From NCBI GenBank assembly GCA_038087015.1, contig JASBNA010000013.1, positions 186,001 through 250,000 on the forward strand: a DNA stretch of 64,000 bases, in the 5' to 3' direction. The notes below the pieces were generated by a model, which saw nothing but the letters and a program-made list of their open reading frames with translations, had not been told where the DNA came from and did no database searches. A program made the position numbers and the translations under genes. The number at the start of each line of letters is the position of its first letter. Positions within the stretch are counted from its first letter, which is position 1. Below, piece by piece: positions 60,261-64,000 of the stretch. The stretch is from Cerrena zonata (lineage: Eukaryota > Basidiomycota > Agaricomycetes > Polyporales > Cerrenaceae).

Positions 60261-63200
60261 TTACATAGTTATATCTTCTTTGAAACTTAATACATCGTCA
60301 AACCTTAATCCATTGATTTCGGTCTTTGTATAACAATCTAATTCTTTACCGATAGTATTTTCATCATCATTCACGTCGAATATGTCGTTAGATGCAACTA
60401 AAATCAATCCTCTGGATCTAATTAAGGGAATTAGCTTAGGAACCAAGTTCAATAAATGAATTGATGTTATTAACCCAATCAAATTATTGTTAATTGTAAA
60501 GTTGACCGCCTCCTTGATAGATCTAATGGTTAATTCTTGGTCATTTGCTAGAAGTCTATCTTGACGAACCTTGTTCTTGGAGTTATTTGAACTATATAAG
60601 GGTAAGTCTGTAGTTGTACCATCTTTCAAATCATTGAGTATCAATCCATTCGTAGTTCTGGATTCAAACTCATTGGTAAAAGTATTATAAACAACACCAT
60701 TCATAACTAAAAATACCGGAAAGTTCGGTTGTTTCCAATTAACAATCTTACAAACCAAAGAGTTGGAAGACAAAAATATGATTGATCTCACCAGGCTTGG
60801 TCCATATTTAATTTTCAGGGATCTTATGTGATTGAAAACGTCATTCAATGTCATATCAATAAAACTATTCAAGTTCAGCTGAATGTTCACAACAAATGGT
60901 AAGTTTTCTAATTCATATAGAGATGGGAAAATTAATTCTAAATTTAAATTTATCTCCACATTGAGTATATCCAAAAAGATGTCTAAAGGTAAGTAAATGA
61001 TTTTCAACAATTTTTTGATTAGGGATAACTCATTTTTAGTCATCTTGGACAAGTCATGAATCACTTTTCTATAATCAAATAGATTATCAGTCATGGAATT
61101 TAGTTGTTCAAGAGACAAATTAGGTAAGTATAAATCGATATTTTCAGTTACTGGAATTGACCAATGTGGACATACCACAGGCGTACCGTCGTTTAATAAA
61201 CAAATCTTAATTCTCAAGTATTCACCTGACAATGAGGTTGCAGTTACGAATGAAGAAGAATTCCCACCTCCTGATTTTAATTCAGATGTGGATGTCACAG
61301 TGTTTATGATATTGGTAGAATTACCATTCCCTGTCGAGATATTCTGATTGTTAATATTAACACCTTTTCCAGCTTGCAAGCTAGAAGGTGATAAGAAGTT
61401 TGTTGGAGATAATCCACCTGCAGCATTAAGTTTTAAAGTCTGATTATTCTTGACAAAATTTGTAGAAGATTTCCAATATGTATCAAACTTTGAAGTTTCT
61501 AACAAATTACCCGAAAATGGGAAGATGACTTGATAGTTGAATTTCAACTCCCCGATATTTTTAAGTCTTAAATCAAACAAAGGTAATTGAATGGAGCTTA
61601 TTTCAGGAGATGAAGTATCAATTTGTGAAAATGCTAATGCTGTTGTTTTAGCAATTAATCTTGTACCAAATTTGGGGAATACCTCAAAGTCAATTCTGAA
61701 CTCATTGAGAGAATCAATATCAGTTTGAAAGATACATTTGTTATTGGCTTTAGCCTCATCAGCAACTGGTAACAAAATATTTCTAGGGACTATGTCTGAT
61801 ATGTTAGAGGTTAAAGTTATTCTTCCGGGTTTAAGATCAGTTGTTGAATTAAAAAGATTGATGAAATCAGAATCATTTGGGAAAATTAACTCAATCAATA
61901 CTTTTTGTTCCAAAAAGTTATGACCATATCTTCTTAAGGGCAAAATAGGAGGAGGTAACTCCAAATGAGGAATTGACTCGACGTTTCCCTTTTCGATACC
62001 ACCACTGTCTTCTGAATCATCACCTTCGTCTAATATAGACATAGCTGCACCATCCTTATTTGTAGAATTTTCCAGAGAAGATGAAGAACGCATACTTGAT
62101 TTATCAATTATTGAAGGAGGAGAGATCGGAGGAAATTTTTGTTACCGAAAGCCTGTCTATGATAAGTAAGCAATAGGTTAAGAACATCAATATGACCTTC
62201 GACGACACAGTAGTATAAAACATTATAACCATCCTCATCTATAATATCTAATTTAGCACCAACGTTAACTAATTCTTGAGTTGTTTTAATATGACCTTCC
62301 AGAGCAGCGTAGAATAAAGGAGGCCATTTGTTTAAACCGTCAAGCTTATTAACATCAGCGCCATATTGAATTAGAAGTTTGATTAATTTGTAGTGACCTG
62401 ACCTTGCCAAAACATGAAGAGGCAATAAACCTTCGACGTCCTGTTGATTAACCAATGCAGGTATTTGGATCACACGAGGATAAGAGAAATTCGACTGTTT
62501 GAAAATCACCATATTTACAAACGTAATTTATTGGTAAGTATTGCAATTTAGAATCGTCAAGTTTAGGAGAGCAATTACTACCCATTTGAACTAATTTCTT
62601 AATGATTTCAAAATTACCATGTTTTATAGCTAATAGTAAGGCAGACATTGATTCGTTATCCAAATCATCTATATGATTTTTTGGGAAATAGGGTAAGATG
62701 ATATCGAGTAAATCCAATCGATTATTTTGAGATGCATAGTGTAAGCAGTTACGGCCATTAAAGTCTCTGCAAATTAGAAGTCTCTGGAGGGTTTTTGGTG
62801 AGACTTTATTCACCATATATTCAACAATGAATTTTCTTGAATGATCTATGCTATCGGTAGAGTTTAAAACTTTGACACCATTATTGATAAGGACATGTTG
62901 ACTACTTTCATGGGTTGAAGCTAGAGCAATAGAGCAACATTCATGGATTACGTTTTTATTGTTATTGAAATCATCACTAATGAAACCAAAATCTAACTGG
63001 TAATCGATTAATTTAAGGAAAGATTCCAAGAAATTATCAGATATTTTTAAATTTGATATGGATAATAGGAAGATTTTGGAAAGTTTAAAAGATTCTGTAC
63101 TGTTGAACTGTATTTTAGTTTCGCTAGTCAATTTATCGTCATCATTATTTTGTTTTGAAGGACTTCTAACTTTATCGATCCATCTGCTCAAGACTGACAA

Positions 63201-64000
63201 ATCAGTATCTTTAATGGTTGCCACATTGACGAAACTTGAGTATAATTCATCAATTTCATTATTATCAGAATGCACAATTGACCCGTGTCTTGATTGAAAG
63301 TTTGAAGAAACTGAACCATGTCTTTCATGCTGTTCATTTTGAACATTTGAGGTTGAATTTGTACGGGAGAAACCTGGGTGGGGTAAATATTGTTTGTTTG
63401 GGAACCCACTATAATTATCTAAAGCAGAATAATCACCATCCATAATTGATTCAAGGTCAAATAAAGATTGAGTAACTAAATCACTCAAGTCATTAATTTC
63501 ATTTTTATGGAAAACTGGTTGAACACTAACTGCTGTTGATATAAATAATTCTTTAGTATGGGATTTTGATCTTTTATCCCATTTTTTAACAACTTTACTA
63601 AACCCAGTTTCATTTAATTCTATAAATTGTTGTAATCTGATCAAATCTTGATGAATTTTTTTAAAATTTTGGTACAAGTTTAAATATGAAATTGATTTCT
63701 TAAAATTTGCATTTGAATTATTGGTGTTATTCGTACCATCAGTGTGTTCTTTTGATTTTGAAAATAATTCATCTCTTTTCATAACCAATAAATCTAAATT
63801 TACTGCTAAATTAGCTTGTTTTTCCAAGTAAAATGAATTCACTTTATCCAATTCTCTTTCAACCCTAAAGAAAAACGATGCTTTATTCTCCTTCAATGTC
63901 TGTTGGATCTCATCTTGTGATAAGGGAGTATCTATTCCGTGTTTAGAAGCGGTAGCTGGTTTAGCTAATTGTTTGATCAATTTCTTTAGTGCTTTATAGT
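60261..64000 (-). CDS. PHO81: SPX-ankyrin-GDPD phosphate-signalling protein, 5'-truncated, two frameshifts
   Basis: Partial gene: the SPX domain start lies beyond the right edge (the frame YKALKKLIKQLAK runs off at 64000). In order: SPX domain (edge to about 63470), ankyrin repeats (about 63000-62170, including GRNCLHYASQNNRLDLLDIIL, MSALLLAIKHGNFEIIKKLVQMG, GLLPLHVLARSGHYKLIKLLIQYGADV, GYNVLYYCVVEGHIDVLNLLL), then a C-terminal region with a degenerate GDPD-like fold ending at 60261 (SRGLILVASNDIFD, INGLRFDDVLSF). This order is that of Pho81, the CDK inhibitor controlling Pho80-Pho85 under phosphate limitation. The frame breaks at about 62477-62484 (one base extra) and 62134-62141 (one base missing in an A5 run, minus sense). 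Homology continues across both. Confidence 0.9.
62134..62141 (-). other. Frameshift in PHO81, one base missing
   Basis: In the minus sense, an AAAAA-TTT junction lacks one base. Adding it joins YHRQAFGNK to FPPISPPSIIDKSSMRSS. Confidence 0.65.
62477..62484 (-). other. Frameshift in PHO81, one base extra
   Basis: In the minus sense the frame reading GDFQTVEFLLS must skip one base to continue as RVIQIPALVNQQDVEGLLPLHVL, in the ankyrin region. Confidence 0.65.

Noticed and set aside
1..64000. CRISPR array, insertion sequence, prophage or gene cluster
   Set aside because: All recognisable genes are ordinary eukaryotic nuclear genes. The repeats seen are short minisatellites, not repeat-spacer arrays.

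Overview
This is a gene-dense, AT-rich nuclear segment of a budding yeast of the CTG (Ser1) clade, close to Candida. It holds 29 protein genes on both strands, mostly intronless. Leucine is coded mainly by TTA/TTG, and I find no in-frame CTG in ARG1 or the FET3-like gene. One CTG in the TOM1 HECT domain (7612-7614) falls where relatives carry serine. No tRNA, rRNA, CRISPR array, transposon or bacterial operon is visible. I cannot name the species.

Layout. 1-8214: 3' part of the giant HECT E3 ligase TOM1, cut by the left edge. 8279-9026: thioesterase-like gene. 9767-16534, all minus strand: STP-type zinc-finger regulator, fatty-acid elongase (FEN1/ELO2 type), Rho1 exchange factor ROM2. 17838-22817: ARC18, two divergent STE14-like methyltransferases, a delta-12/omega-3 desaturase and the carrier YHM2. 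22989-31107: SLY41, NHX1, NDC1, PET123. 31517-37898: MUS81, SME1, an unrecognised small basic protein, RAD52, UBA3. 37920-48888: CLD1/ICT1-type hydrolase, FET3-like multicopper oxidase, APM3, intron-containing DPM2, SRO7. 49593-64000: ARG1, BRE4-like membrane protein, JHD1, a mitochondrial PDH-kinase-like protein, LDB17 and the 3' part of PHO81, cut by the right edge.

There is no operon logic, but some themes recur. Lipid and membrane biology: elongase, desaturase, CLD1-like hydrolase, BRE4-like. Rho1/actin/endocytosis/exocytosis: ROM2, ARC18, LDB17, SRO7. Vesicle and endosome traffic: SLY41, NHX1, APM3. Recombination repair: MUS81 and RAD52 sit 1.4 kb apart. Promoters carry recognisable motifs: a palindromic Gcn4 site before ARG1, TCACGTGA (Cbf1-type) sites at several genes, and ACAYCCGTACAC-like (Rap1-type) sites.

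Four conserved genes (TOM1, the thioesterase-like gene, SRO7, PHO81) are broken by eight single-base indels, while homologous peptide continues on both sides of each break. Sequence or assembly error is the likeliest cause. I annotate each as one gene and state where the frame breaks. I found no clear undescribed system. The most unusual items are a 19-bp-phased CTCGACA repeat, a two-E-box palindrome, a minisatellite in the thioesterase leader, the divergent STE14 pair, the start-codon-splitting DPM2 intron, and a small protein ending in a PP1-docking-like motif.
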